Assembly: GCA_946886995.1 (NCBI GenBank)
Contig: CAMPJU010000118.1
Coordinates: forward strand, 1 to 5,175
Source: an uncultured Lysobacteraceae bacterium
Lineage (GTDB): Bacteria; Pseudomonadota; Gammaproteobacteria; Xanthomonadales; Xanthomonadaceae
Reading direction: 5' to 3'
Length of the DNA: 5,175 nt
Shown here: positions 1 to 5,175 of the stretch, piece after piece
Layout: every line of letters begins with the position of its first letter
Numbering within the stretch: the stretch's first letter is position 1
The notes under the pieces: model-generated
Seen by the model: the letters and a program-made list of their open reading frames with translations, nothing else
Told to the model about the DNA's origin: nothing
Database searches by the model: none
Translations under genes and position numbers: made by a program

Positions 1-293
1 ATGATGCCGCCCTCGCCGTTGTTGTCGGCGCGCATGATGATGGTCACGTACTTGACCGTGACCACCAGCATCAGCGACCAGAAGATCAGCGACAGGATGC
101 CCAGCACCGTGTCGTGGTTGGCGACCAGGCCGTAGTGCGGGCCGAAGGCCTCCTTCAGCGTGTAGAGCGGCGAGGTGCCGATGTCGCCGAACACGACGCC
201 GATCGCGCCGAGGGCGAGCGCGGCGACGCTGGCGGTGCCGTGGCCGTGCGCAATGCCGTGGCCGGATGCCTGCGTTTGTGAGGAATTCGCCAT
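1..293 (-). CDS. kup: Kup-family low-affinity K+ transporter, N-terminal part (cut by window edge)
   Basis: Inner-membrane potassium importer of the Kup/HAK/KUP family, which in bacteria takes up K+ driven by proton symport. Only the first 97 codons are visible; the gene continues past base 1. The family signature [13 protein letters not shown] lies at residues 32-44 in the first membrane segment (about 26-44). A second hydrophobic segment spans about 63-84 and is followed by RADNNGEGG at about 88-96, which matches the conserved cytoplasmic loop of Kup proteins. The ATG at 293-291 follows the ruvA stop after 18 bp, with only a weak Shine-Dalgarno (GGA very close to the ATG), so translation may depend on the upstream gene. 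The N-terminal tail before the first helix is rich in His and Gly (residues 11-19) and is about 14 residues longer than I recall for the E. coli protein. Family assignment is firm; ion specificity is from the family. Confidence 0.95.
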   Translation of the reverse strand, partial: MANSSQTQASGHGIAHGHGTASVAALALGAIGVVFGDIGTSPLYTLKEAFGPHYGLVANHDTVLGILSLIFWSLMLVVTVKYVTIIMRADNNGEGGI

Positions 294-311
294 GGTTCCG
301 GGAGGCGCGTC

Positions 312-902
312 TCAGCGAAGCGCGGACTGTAGTGCTTTTCGGATGATCGCGGCGGCGTCGTCGCCGTCGGCCTTCGCGTCGCGCGCCATGCGCGCGGCCT
401 CGGCGGGCTTGTAGCCCAGCTGCTGCAGGGCCACCACGGCCTCGGACTGCGCGTCGGCGGGCACGCCGCCGGCGGTGAACGTGGCACCGCCTCCGACGAA
501 GTCCGAGGCGCGGTCGCGCAGTTCCACCACCATGCGCTCGGCGGTCTTCTTGCCGATGCCGGGGATGCGGGTGAGCGCGGTGATGTCGCCCGCCTGCACC
601 AGCCGCGCGAACTCGTCGACGCTCGTGCCGGAGAGCACGGCCAGCGCGATCTTCGCGCCGATGCCGGAGACCTTCTGCACGTCGCGGAACAGCCGGCGCT
701 CGCCCTCGCGCAGGAATCCGTACAGCGAGACGCTGTCCTCCTTCTGCGCGTAGTGGGTGAACAGCGACACTTCGCGCCCGGCCTCGGGCAGGTCGTAGAA
801 GGTGCTCATCGGCGCCTCCAGCTCGTAGCCGACGCCGTGGACGTCGACCACCAGCCAGGGCGGCTGCTTGTGCACGAGGATGCCCTTCAGGCGCCCGATC
901 AT
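312..902 (-). CDS. ruvA: Holliday junction branch migration complex subunit RuvA
   Basis: DNA-binding subunit of the RuvAB motor. RuvA tetramers hold the four-way junction open while RuvB hexamers pump DNA, in recombinational repair in the cytoplasm. The 196-residue protein is close to the usual length of about 200. Domain I (OB fold, about 1-62) begins MIGRLKG and carries the acidic pin residues E55 and D56, which keep duplex arms apart in the E. coli protein. Domain II has two helix-hairpin-helix motifs, VSGIGAK (78-84) and [12 protein letters not shown] (113-124), that bind the DNA backbone. A Gly/Ala-rich linker (about 136-149) leads to domain III (about 150-196), which contacts RuvB. The ATG is preceded by a good ribosome site, GGGAG at 914-910. 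It starts 16 bp after the ruvC stop and ends 18 bp before kup. RuvB is not the next gene, so its coding sequence must lie outside this window. Confidence 0.98.
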   Translation of the reverse strand: MIGRLKGILVHKQPPWLVVDVHGVGYELEAPMSTFYDLPEAGREVSLFTHYAQKEDSVSLYGFLREGERRLFRDVQKVSGIGAKIALAVLSGTSVDEFARLVQAGDITALTRIPGIGKKTAERMVVELRDRASDFVGGGATFTAGGVPADAQSEAVVALQQLGYKPAEAARMARDAKADGDDAAAIIRKALQSALR

Positions 903-909
903 CGCGTCG

Positions 910-914
910 CTCCC
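910..914 (-). promoter_or_regulatory. Ribosome binding site of ruvA
   Basis: GGGAG on the minus strand, 7 bases before the ATG at 902, lies in the 16-bp gap after the ruvC stop. It supports this ATG as the true start and gives ruvA its own initiation site, unlike ruvC and kup, whose sites are weak. Confidence 0.7.
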
Positions 915-918
915 GTCG

Positions 919-1440
919 TCATCGCCGGCGCAGCAGCGCCACGCTCGCGCCGGTGCGCGCCGCGGTCGCGCTCATGTGCGCATGGGTGAGTGCCACGGCC
1001 AGCGCATCGGCGGCGTCCGCCTGCAGCCGGGCCTCGGCCAGGTTCAGCAGCAGCCGGACCATGTGCTGCACCTGGCCCTTCTCCGCCGCGCCGCGCCCGA
1101 CCAGCGACTGCTTGATCAGTCGCGGCGAGTACTCGTGGACCGCCAGCCGCCGGCGCACGACCGTGGCCAGCGCGGCCCCGCGCGCATGCCCGAGCTTCAG
1201 CGCGGAGGTCGCGTTCTTGTCCATGAAAACCGTCTCGATCGCGACGACATCGGGTTGCCAGCGATCCAGCTGGGCTTCCAGGCCATCGCAGAGCAGTCCG
1301 AGCCGGGCGGGGAAATCCGCCGCATCCAGCAACACGAGTGCCTCGCAGTGCACGTAGGCGCAGCGGCCCGTCGCGTCGACGTCGATCACGCCCACGCCGG
1401 TCCGTTGCGAACCGGGATCGATGCCGAGGATGCGGGTCAC
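919..1440 (-). CDS. ruvC: Crossover junction endodeoxyribonuclease RuvC
   Basis: Holliday junction resolvase. A homodimer makes symmetric nicks in opposing strands of the junction after RuvAB branch migration, using Mg2+ and an RNase H-like fold. The 173-residue protein has the usual length. All four catalytic acids can be placed: D8 in GIDPG (6-10), E69 in VVAIET (65-70), and D142 and D145 in QADAADALA (140-148), matching E. coli D7, E66, D138 and D141. The stretch [13 protein letters not shown] (72-84) is the conserved junction-binding segment. The start is a GTG at 1440-1438, chosen because it gives the canonical N-terminus TRILGIDPG at the right distance from the catalytic Asp. It lies 9 bp after the yebC stop with no clear Shine-Dalgarno, so reinitiation by ribosomes finishing yebC is plausible. 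The C-terminal tail is basic (RRR). Confidence 0.98.
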   Translation of the reverse strand: MTRILGIDPGSQRTGVGVIDVDATGRCAYVHCEALVLLDAADFPARLGLLCDGLEAQLDRWQPDVVAIETVFMDKNATSALKLGHARGAALATVVRRRLAVHEYSPRLIKQSLVGRGAAEKGQVQHMVRLLLNLAEARLQADAADALAVALTHAHMSATAARTGASVALLRRR

Positions 1441-1449
1441 GCGCGCAGT

Positions 1450-2172
1450 CTACGCGTCGGGGAGGTCGGCGTTGGAGTAGACCGCCTGCACGTCGTCCAG
1501 GTCCTCGAGCCAGGCCAGCAGCTTCGCCACCTGCTCGGCGGTCTCGCCGGACACGGCGATGTCGTTGTCCGCGCGCATCGTCACTTCGGCGAAGTCCGGG
1601 GACAGCCCGGCGCCGTCCATCGCGGCCTTCACCGACTCGAAGGCCTCCGGCGCGGCGATCACCTCGACCGAGCCGTCATCGGGATACGCGACCACGTCGT
1701 CGGCACCGGCCTCGATGGCGGCTTCCGTGATCCGCTCCTCGTTTGCACCCGGCCCGTACCCCAGCACGCCGAGCTTGCGGAACATGAAGGCGACCGAGCC
1801 GTCGGTGCCCAGGTTGCCGCCGAACTTGCCGAACGCGTGGCGCACGTCGGCCACGGTGCGCACCTTGTTGTCGGTCAGGCAGTCGACGATCACCGCCACG
1901 CCGCCCGGGGCATAGCCCTCGTAGCGGATCTCCTCGTACTCGACGCCCTCGAGCTCGCCGGTGGCCTTCTTGATGGCGCGCTCGATCACGTCCTTGGTCA
2001 TGTTGACCGACAGGCCCTTGTCGACGGCCGCGCGCAGCCGCGGGTTTGTGGCGGGATCGCCGCCGCCGGCACGGGCCGCGACCGAGATCTCGCGGATGAT
2101 CTTGGTGAAGATCTTGCCGCGGCGCGCGTCGACCGCGTTCTTGCGGGCCTCGATGGAAGGGCCTCTGCCCAT
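1450..2172 (-). CDS. yebC: YebC/PmpR/TACO1-family protein (translation factor or transcriptional regulator)
   Basis: Cytoplasmic three-domain protein of the YebC family (240 residues, usual 240-250). Members have been described as DNA-binding regulators and, in newer work and by analogy with mitochondrial TACO1, as ribosome-associated factors that ease difficult translation; the role here is not fixed by sequence. Family landmarks are [10 protein letters not shown] (20-29), the [12 protein letters not shown] stretch (about 36-47), [14 protein letters not shown] (60-73), [19 protein letters not shown] (84-102) and [10 protein letters not shown] (122-131). The N-terminus reads [12 protein letters not shown] instead of the common MAGHSKW form. 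The start is secure: an in-frame TAA lies at 2208-2206, and none of the 11 codons between it and the ATG is ATG, GTG or TTG. It probably opens the operon yebC-ruvC-ruvA-kup. A weak AGG lies about 10 bases before the ATG. Confidence 0.96.
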   Translation of the reverse strand: MGRGPSIEARKNAVDARRGKIFTKIIREISVAARAGGGDPATNPRLRAAVDKGLSVNMTKDVIERAIKKATGELEGVEYEEIRYEGYAPGGVAVIVDCLTDNKVRTVADVRHAFGKFGGNLGTDGSVAFMFRKLGVLGYGPGANEERITEAAIEAGADDVVAYPDDGSVEVIAAPEAFESVKAAMDGAGLSPDFAEVTMRADNDIAVSGETAEQVAKLLAWLEDLDDVQAVYSNADLPDA

Positions 2173-2202
2173 GGGAGCTGCCTGGACCGTGGAAAGCCGG
2201 CG

Positions 2203-2208
2203 ATTTTA
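2203..2208 (-). promoter_or_regulatory. Possible -10 element for the yebC-ruvC-ruvA-kup operon
   Basis: TAAAAT on the minus strand is the most AT-rich hexamer in the GC-rich intergenic region and sits 30 bases upstream of the yebC ATG. It would give a leader of about 24 bases. I see no good -35 partner at 16-18 bp; TTCGGC lies 20 bp away, which is too far. The call rests on composition and position only. Confidence 0.3.
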
Positions 2209-2281
2209 CGCGATCGACGACCCCGTCCGCCGAACGGTCGCCTGGCGTCGGCCCGGCGGCGTAGGCTCCGGCAACGTCCCG

Positions 2282-2289
2282 GGGAGGGG
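2282..2289 (+). promoter_or_regulatory. Ribosome binding site of the methyltransferase gene
   Basis: The purine-rich run GGGAGGGG lies 6 bases before the ATG at 2296. It decides the start, because the same reading frame is open for a long way upstream and could otherwise be over-extended. Confidence 0.7.
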
Positions 2290-2295
2290 CCGCCG

Positions 2296-3036
2296 ATGAC
2301 CACCGACTACGACGGCATCGCCGCCGAGTACAAGCGGGCCAAGCAGCAGCCGTGGCGCATGCACGTCGAATACCACACGCTGTTCGGCCTGGCCGGCGAG
2401 CTGGAGGGCCGGTCGGTGCTCGACCTCGCCTGCGGCGAGGGCTTCCATACCCGGTTCATCCGCCGAAACGGCGCCGCCGACGTGGTCGGCGTCGACCTGT
2501 CCCAGGGAATGATCGACCTGGCCCGGGAGGAGGAACGACGCGCGCCGCTTGGCATCACGTACCTGCAGGGCGACGCCGCGGACCTCGCGCTGGACCGGTC
2601 CTTCGACCTGGTCATGGCCGCCTACCTGCTCAACTACGCACGCAGCGAGGCGGAACTGGGGGCGATGGCCCGGGCGATCGTCCGCCACCTGGAGCCGGGC
2701 GGACGCTTCGTCACGGTCAACAACAACCCGGCCCACGACCGCCGGCACTTCTACGACAGCCGGAAGTACGGATTCGTCAAGCACGCCGCGATGCCGTTGA
2801 GCGACGGCGTTCCCGTCGAATACGAGTTCTTCCTCGGCGATGGCGGTTCGGTGACGATCACCAACTTCCACCTGGCCATGGACACCCACGAACGCGTGTT
2901 GCGCGAAGCCGGGTTCCGGCACGTGGAATGGCATGCGCCCCAGCTCGCGCCGGGCGCCGGGGCAGGCGTCCCGGACGGTTACTGGAACGCGTTCCTGCAG
3001 CAGCCACCGGTGGTGTTCCTGGCCTGCACCCGCTAG
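2296..3036 (+). CDS. Class I SAM-dependent methyltransferase, ToxA (toxoflavin synthase)-like
   Basis: Soluble methyltransferase of 246 residues, the only plus-strand gene here. The Rossmann-type SAM fold is clear: motif I VLDLACGEGF at 41-50, the acidic residue binding the SAM ribose at D67 in VGVDLS (64-69), motif II region GDAADL (92-97, D93), FDLVMAAYLLNYA (103-115) and the post-motif LEPGGRF (132-138). The N-terminal YDGIAAEYKRAKQ-W-HVE pattern (5-25) and the NNNP-YGF segments (142-160) resemble, from memory, proteins annotated as toxoflavin synthase, named after the Burkholderia ToxA N-methyltransferase. No other toxoflavin genes are visible, so the substrate is unknown and the name should not be taken as function. 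The ATG at 2296 is supported by the upstream ribosome site and by homology starting at residue 4-5. It transcribes away from yebC and ends on the CTAG shared with the convergent hydrolase gene. Confidence 0.9.
   Translation: MTTDYDGIAAEYKRAKQQPWRMHVEYHTLFGLAGELEGRSVLDLACGEGFHTRFIRRNGAADVVGVDLSQGMIDLAREEERRAPLGITYLQGDAADLALDRSFDLVMAAYLLNYARSEAELGAMARAIVRHLEPGGRFVTVNNNPAHDRRHFYDSRKYGFVKHAAMPLSDGVPVEYEFFLGDGGSVTITNFHLAMDTHERVLREAGFRHVEWHAPQLAPGAGAGVPDGYWNAFLQQPPVVFLACTR
3033..3036. other. CTAG palindrome serving as stop codon on both strands
   Basis: The plus-strand methyltransferase stop is TAG at 3034-3036, and the minus-strand hydrolase stop is TAG at 3035-3033. Because CTAG is its own reverse complement, the two convergent coding regions overlap by exactly these 4 bases. 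This leaves no intergenic space for a terminator. Confidence 0.95.
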
Positions 3037-3644
3037 CGGAGGAAGCGTCCGCGGCGCAGGAACGCGACTGCATGGTCGGCGGCAGCGCGCGACATCAGCA
3101 GCCCGGTGTGGGACGCCGCGACGGTGACGTGGTCGGCCAGGCCCTCGATCCGCGTCTCGGCGACCGCGACGGTGCCGTCGCTGGCTTCCCTGAAGTGGCC
3201 GAAGAGCCGTCCCAGGCCGAACGGCATGCGGCCGGCGACGACACCCACTTCAACGCCCGCTGCGCAGGGACCGCAGCCCTCGCGCAACAACGCGGCGCTC
3301 TGGCCCAGCGCGAACGCGCCCCAGAGGTGGCTTTCCAGCCCCGACGCCGCCGCGCTCCCGGCCAGCGGCGATCCCAGGCACACCACCCGGCCGATCGGCA
3401 GGTCCGCGTGCCGCTGCAGCGTCGCGAGCGCGACCAGCCCGCCCAGGCTGTGCGCCAGCACGTGCGCGCGGCCTTCGCGCAGGCAGTCCGCCAGCCGCGG
3501 GATGGCCAGGTCCGGACCGCCGCGCATGGTGTCGTAGGTGAATGCCTCGGGCTCGAACCCGGCGTCCCGCAAGCGCGCGCCCATCCAGCGCATGGAAGCA
3601 CCGGGCATCCACAGGCCGTGCAGCAGCAGGACGCGCTCGCCCAT
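3033..3644 (-). CDS. Small alpha/beta-hydrolase (lipase/esterase-like)
   Basis: A 203-residue alpha/beta-hydrolase of unknown substrate, probably a cytoplasmic esterase or lipase-like enzyme; no signal peptide is seen. The oxyanion-hole strand VLLLHGLW is at 5-12, followed by the nucleophile elbow AHSLGG at 64-69 with Ser66. The likely acid is Asp156 in SDGTV (155-159), and the likely base is His179 in ASHTGL (177-182). The family more often has Gly than Ala as the first residue of the elbow. The start is the ATG at 3644-3642, which gives the usual strand plus HG motif at residue 10. The frame stays open upstream, but that part lies inside the GNAT gene and encodes an Arg-rich low-complexity stretch. 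The ATG overlaps the GNAT stop as TGATG, with only a weak ribosome site, so the two are probably translationally coupled and may act on related substrates. That link is inference. Confidence 0.88.
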   Translation of the reverse strand: MGERVLLLHGLWMPGASMRWMGARLRDAGFEPEAFTYDTMRGGPDLAIPRLADCLREGRAHVLAHSLGGLVALATLQRHADLPIGRVVCLGSPLAGSAAASGLESHLWGAFALGQSAALLREGCGPCAAGVEVGVVAGRMPFGLGRLFGHFREASDGTVAVAETRIEGLADHVTVAASHTGLLMSRAAADHAVAFLRRGRFLR

Positions 3645-4165
3645 CAGCCGGTCGCCGGGCGCCGCAGGATGAACTCGCGATCGCGCACGCGACCGACCGG
3701 GAACGCGTACTCGCCGGCGTGGGCGAAGCCGTAGCGCGCATAGAACCGTTGCGCCCCGAAGTTCTCCGACCACACGCCGACCCACAGCGTGCGCGGGCCG
3801 TCATGCAGCAGCCATTCCATGGCGACGTCGCACAACCGCGCGCCCAGGCCTTCGCCCTGGAATCCCCGTCGCAGGTACAGGCGCTTGATTTCGCCATCGC
3901 CAGCGGCGACGTCGGCATGCGGCAGGCCGGCCGGCCCGGCCGCGGCATGGCCGATGGCCTCGCCGTCGCGCTCGAGCAGCCAGATCGCGTAGGCCGGGTG
4001 GGCCAGCACCGTGCGCTGTCGCTCGGGGTCGTACGCTTCCGCGAGGAACGCCGCCAGGTCTTCCGGCGGATACAGGTGGCCGAAGGTCTCGGTGAAGGTG
4101 CGCGCGGCCAGGACGGACAACACGTCCGCGTCCGCGACCGTCGCCCGCCGGATCACGTCGCCCAT
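3644..4165 (-). CDS. GNAT-family N-acetyltransferase, PaiA-like
   Basis: A 173-residue acetyl-CoA-dependent acetyltransferase. The N-terminus IRRATVADAD (5-14) is the standard first strand and helix of GNAT proteins. Motif A covers EIKRLYLRRGFQGEGLGARL (92-111) with the acetyl-CoA pyrophosphate loop QGEGLG (103-108). Motif B holds VGVWSENFGAQRFYARYGF (129-147), with N135 and Y142 at the usual acetyl-CoA and catalytic positions. The segments ETFGHLYPPED and LWVGVWSEN resemble, from memory, Bacillus subtilis PaiA, which acetylates spermidine and spermine. Polyamine or another small amine is therefore a reasonable guess, but RimI-like protein acetylation cannot be excluded. The ATG at 4165 is 11 bp after the aspS stop, behind GGCAGG, and fits the family start; the open frame upstream lies inside aspS. 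Its stop shares a base with the hydrolase start. Confidence 0.92.
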   Translation of the reverse strand: MGDVIRRATVADADVLSVLAARTFTETFGHLYPPEDLAAFLAEAYDPERQRTVLAHPAYAIWLLERDGEAIGHAAAGPAGLPHADVAAGDGEIKRLYLRRGFQGEGLGARLCDVAMEWLLHDGPRTLWVGVWSENFGAQRFYARYGFAHAGEYAFPVGRVRDREFILRRPATG

Positions 4166-4176
4166 CGCCGGCCTGC

Positions 4177-5175
4177 CTATTGCTTCGGGACGGTGCGGAC
4201 GTGCAGTTCGGCCAGTTGTGCCTCGGCGATCGGCGACGGCGCGTCGGTCATCAGGCACTGCGCCGTCGTCGTCTTCGGGAACGCGATGACGTCGCGGATC
4301 GACTCGGTGCCGGCCATCAGCGCCGCGATGCGGTCGATGCCGAAGGCGATGCCGCCGTGCGGTGGCGCGCCGTACTTCAGCGCGTCGAGCAGGAAGCCGA
4401 ACTTGGCCTGCTGCTCCTCCGCGCCGATCCCCAGCAGGTCGAACACCGCCGACTGCATCGCCGGGCGATGGATGCGGATCGAGCCACCGCCGATCTCGTT
4501 GCCGTTGAGCACCATGTCGTAGCCGCGCGACACCGCGGTCGCCGCGCTGGCGCGCAAGTCGTCCACGCTGTCGACCGCGGGTGCGGTGAACGGATGGTGC
4601 AGGGCGACGAACCGCTCGGCTTCGTCGTCCCACTCGAACATCGGGAAATCGGTGACCCAGAGGGGTTTCCAGGTGTCGGTGACCAGGCCGAAGTCCTTCG
4701 CGGCCTTCAGGCGCACCGCGCCCATGAACTCGCTTGCGGTCCGGTACGGGCCCGCGCCGAAGAACACGAGGTCGCCGTTGCCCGCGCCGACGTGGCGCAG
4801 CAATGCGGCGAACCCGGCTTCGTCGAAGAACTTGGCGATCGGCGAGCTCACCTCGCCGGTCTCGGACAGCTTCACGTAGGCCAGGCCCTTCGAGCCGTAC
4901 TTCGCGGCGTGCGCGGCGTACTCGTCGACCTGCTTGCGCGACAGCGTGGCGCCACCGGGGATGCGCAGGGCGCACACGCGCCCGTCGTCCGCGCTTGCCC
5001 AGTCGGCGAACACCTTGAACTGGCTGTCCTTCACCAGCTCGGCCACGTCCACCAGTTCCAGGTCGAAGCGCAGGTCCGGCTTGTCGGAACCGTAGCGACG
5101 CATCGCCTCGGCGTAGGTCATGCGCGGGAATTCCCCGAGGTCCACGTCCATGACTTCCCTGAAGACGTCACGGAC
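4177..5175 (-). CDS. aspS: Aspartyl-tRNA synthetase, C-terminal 332 residues (cut by window edge)
   Basis: Class II aminoacyl-tRNA synthetase that charges tRNA with aspartate in the cytoplasm. The visible part is about 56 percent of a bacterial-type protein of about 590 residues; the anticodon-binding domain and class II motifs 1 and 2 lie beyond the window. In fragment numbering, [10 protein letters not shown] (28-37) is followed by the GAD insertion domain of bacterial AspRS (about 45-150). The catalytic core then resumes with HHPFTAP (193-199) and the ATP site segment [13 protein letters not shown], in which E227, S232 and R234 match E. coli E482, S487 and R489. Motif 3 is GGIAFGIDR (274-282), with its invariant Arg282 for ATP. 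The end, [17 protein letters not shown] and a short VPKQ tail, is typical. Whether the enzyme is discriminating (Asp only) or also charges tRNA-Asn depends mainly on N-terminal residues not seen here. It is the first visible gene of a unit with the GNAT and hydrolase genes. Confidence 0.98.
   Translation of the reverse strand, partial: VRDVFREVMDVDLGEFPRMTYAEAMRRYGSDKPDLRFDLELVDVAELVKDSQFKVFADWASADDGRVCALRIPGGATLSRKQVDEYAAHAAKYGSKGLAYVKLSETGEVSSPIAKFFDEAGFAALLRHVGAGNGDLVFFGAGPYRTASEFMGAVRLKAAKDFGLVTDTWKPLWVTDFPMFEWDDEAERFVALHHPFTAPAVDSVDDLRASAATAVSRGYDMVLNGNEIGGGSIRIHRPAMQSAVFDLLGIGAEEQQAKFGFLLDALKYGAPPHGGIAFGIDRIAALMAGTESIRDVIAFPKTTTAQCLMTDAPSPIAEAQLAELHVRTVPKQ

Larger units (their letters stand above)
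2173..2295. other. Divergent intergenic region between yebC and the methyltransferase gene
   Basis: These 123 bases are the only intergenic region longer than 20 bp in the window and must hold the promoters for both directions. The minus-strand side has the TAAAAT candidate. For the plus strand the best hexamer is a poor TAGGCT at 2262-2267 with no convincing -35. No clear operator-like inverted repeat, riboswitch or small ORF was recognised. Confidence 0.6.

Noticed and set aside
868..2295. Long open plus-strand frame of about 475 codons running into the methyltransferase, which could suggest a large fusion protein.
   Set aside because: It lies antisense to ruvC, yebC and the start of ruvA, all firmly identified. 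The encoded residues are rich in Arg, His, Gly and Ala with no recognisable domain, as expected from antisense frames in GC-rich coding DNA. The methyltransferase has its own ribosome site and ATG at 2296.
2206..2934. Minus-strand open frame of 242 codons opposite the methyltransferase.
   Set aside because: The methyltransferase carries all SAM motifs in order with a good ribosome site. The antisense frame shows Val/Gly/Asp-rich sequence without motifs.
3036..3052. Small hairpin GCGGA / TCCGC with a 7-base loop just past the methyltransferase stop, a possible terminator.
   Set aside because: The stem is only 5 bp, no T-run follows on either strand, and it lies in the hydrolase C-terminal codons. 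It is not a convincing terminator.
2352..3734. 460-codon plus-strand open frame over the methyltransferase and hydrolase.
   Set aside because: It is out of frame with the real methyltransferase and antisense to the hydrolase. The product is low-complexity, rich in Arg, Pro and Gly, and has no motif.
3645..3785. Upstream start giving the hydrolase 47 more residues.
   Set aside because: The extension overlaps the GNAT C-terminus and is Arg/Val-rich. The canonical first strand and HG motif begin just after the ATG at 3644.
3542..4522. 326-codon plus-strand open frame over GNAT and aspS.
   Set aside because: It is antisense to two well-supported genes and encodes Arg/Ala-rich sequence without a recognisable family.
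4166..4975. Upstream extension of the GNAT frame to give a 443-residue protein.
   Set aside because: The extra part lies within aspS in another frame and is Arg-rich without domains. The GNAT fold begins right after the ATG at 4165.

Overview
The window is a GC-rich bacterial chromosome segment, densely packed with genes. The strand layout, the gene order aspS / yebC / ruvC / ruvA / kup and the form of the YebC N-terminus suggest a gammaproteobacterium of the Xanthomonadaceae-Lysobacteraceae group (Lysobacter, Luteimonas, Stenotrophomonas or Xanthomonas-like). This placement rests on recalled gene order and protein style, not on a database search.

Layout from right to left, in the direction of minus-strand transcription. 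The C-terminal 332 residues of aspartyl-tRNA synthetase (aspS, 4177-5175, cut by the window edge) are followed after 11 bp by a PaiA-like GNAT acetyltransferase (3644-4165). A small alpha/beta-hydrolase (3033-3644) follows, and its ATG shares a base with the GNAT stop codon. These three look like one transcription unit. A single plus-strand gene, a class I SAM-dependent methyltransferase resembling the ToxA 'toxoflavin synthase' family (2296-3036), runs head-on into the hydrolase, and the two genes end on the same CTAG tetranucleotide. A 123-bp divergent intergenic region (2173-2295) separates it from a second minus-strand block: yebC (1450-2172), ruvC (919-1440, GTG start), ruvA (312-902) and the first 97 codons of kup (1-293, cut by the window edge). 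Gaps within this block are 9, 16 and 18 bp, so it is probably one operon.

The second block couples a YebC/TACO1-type translation factor to two parts of the Holliday-junction machinery, RuvC resolvase and the RuvA branch-migration subunit, with a K+ importer directly behind ruvA where ruvB would often sit. The first block joins tRNA charging to two small enzymes of unknown substrate. Most of the window is ordinary housekeeping DNA. The less ordinary parts are the lone ToxA-like methyltransferase on the opposite strand, the shared palindromic stop, the coupled acetyltransferase-hydrolase pair and the kup position. No RNA gene, mobile element, CRISPR array or convincing rho-independent terminator was seen, and no stretch above 300 bp lacks a gene. 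I found no evidence for a wholly new system.
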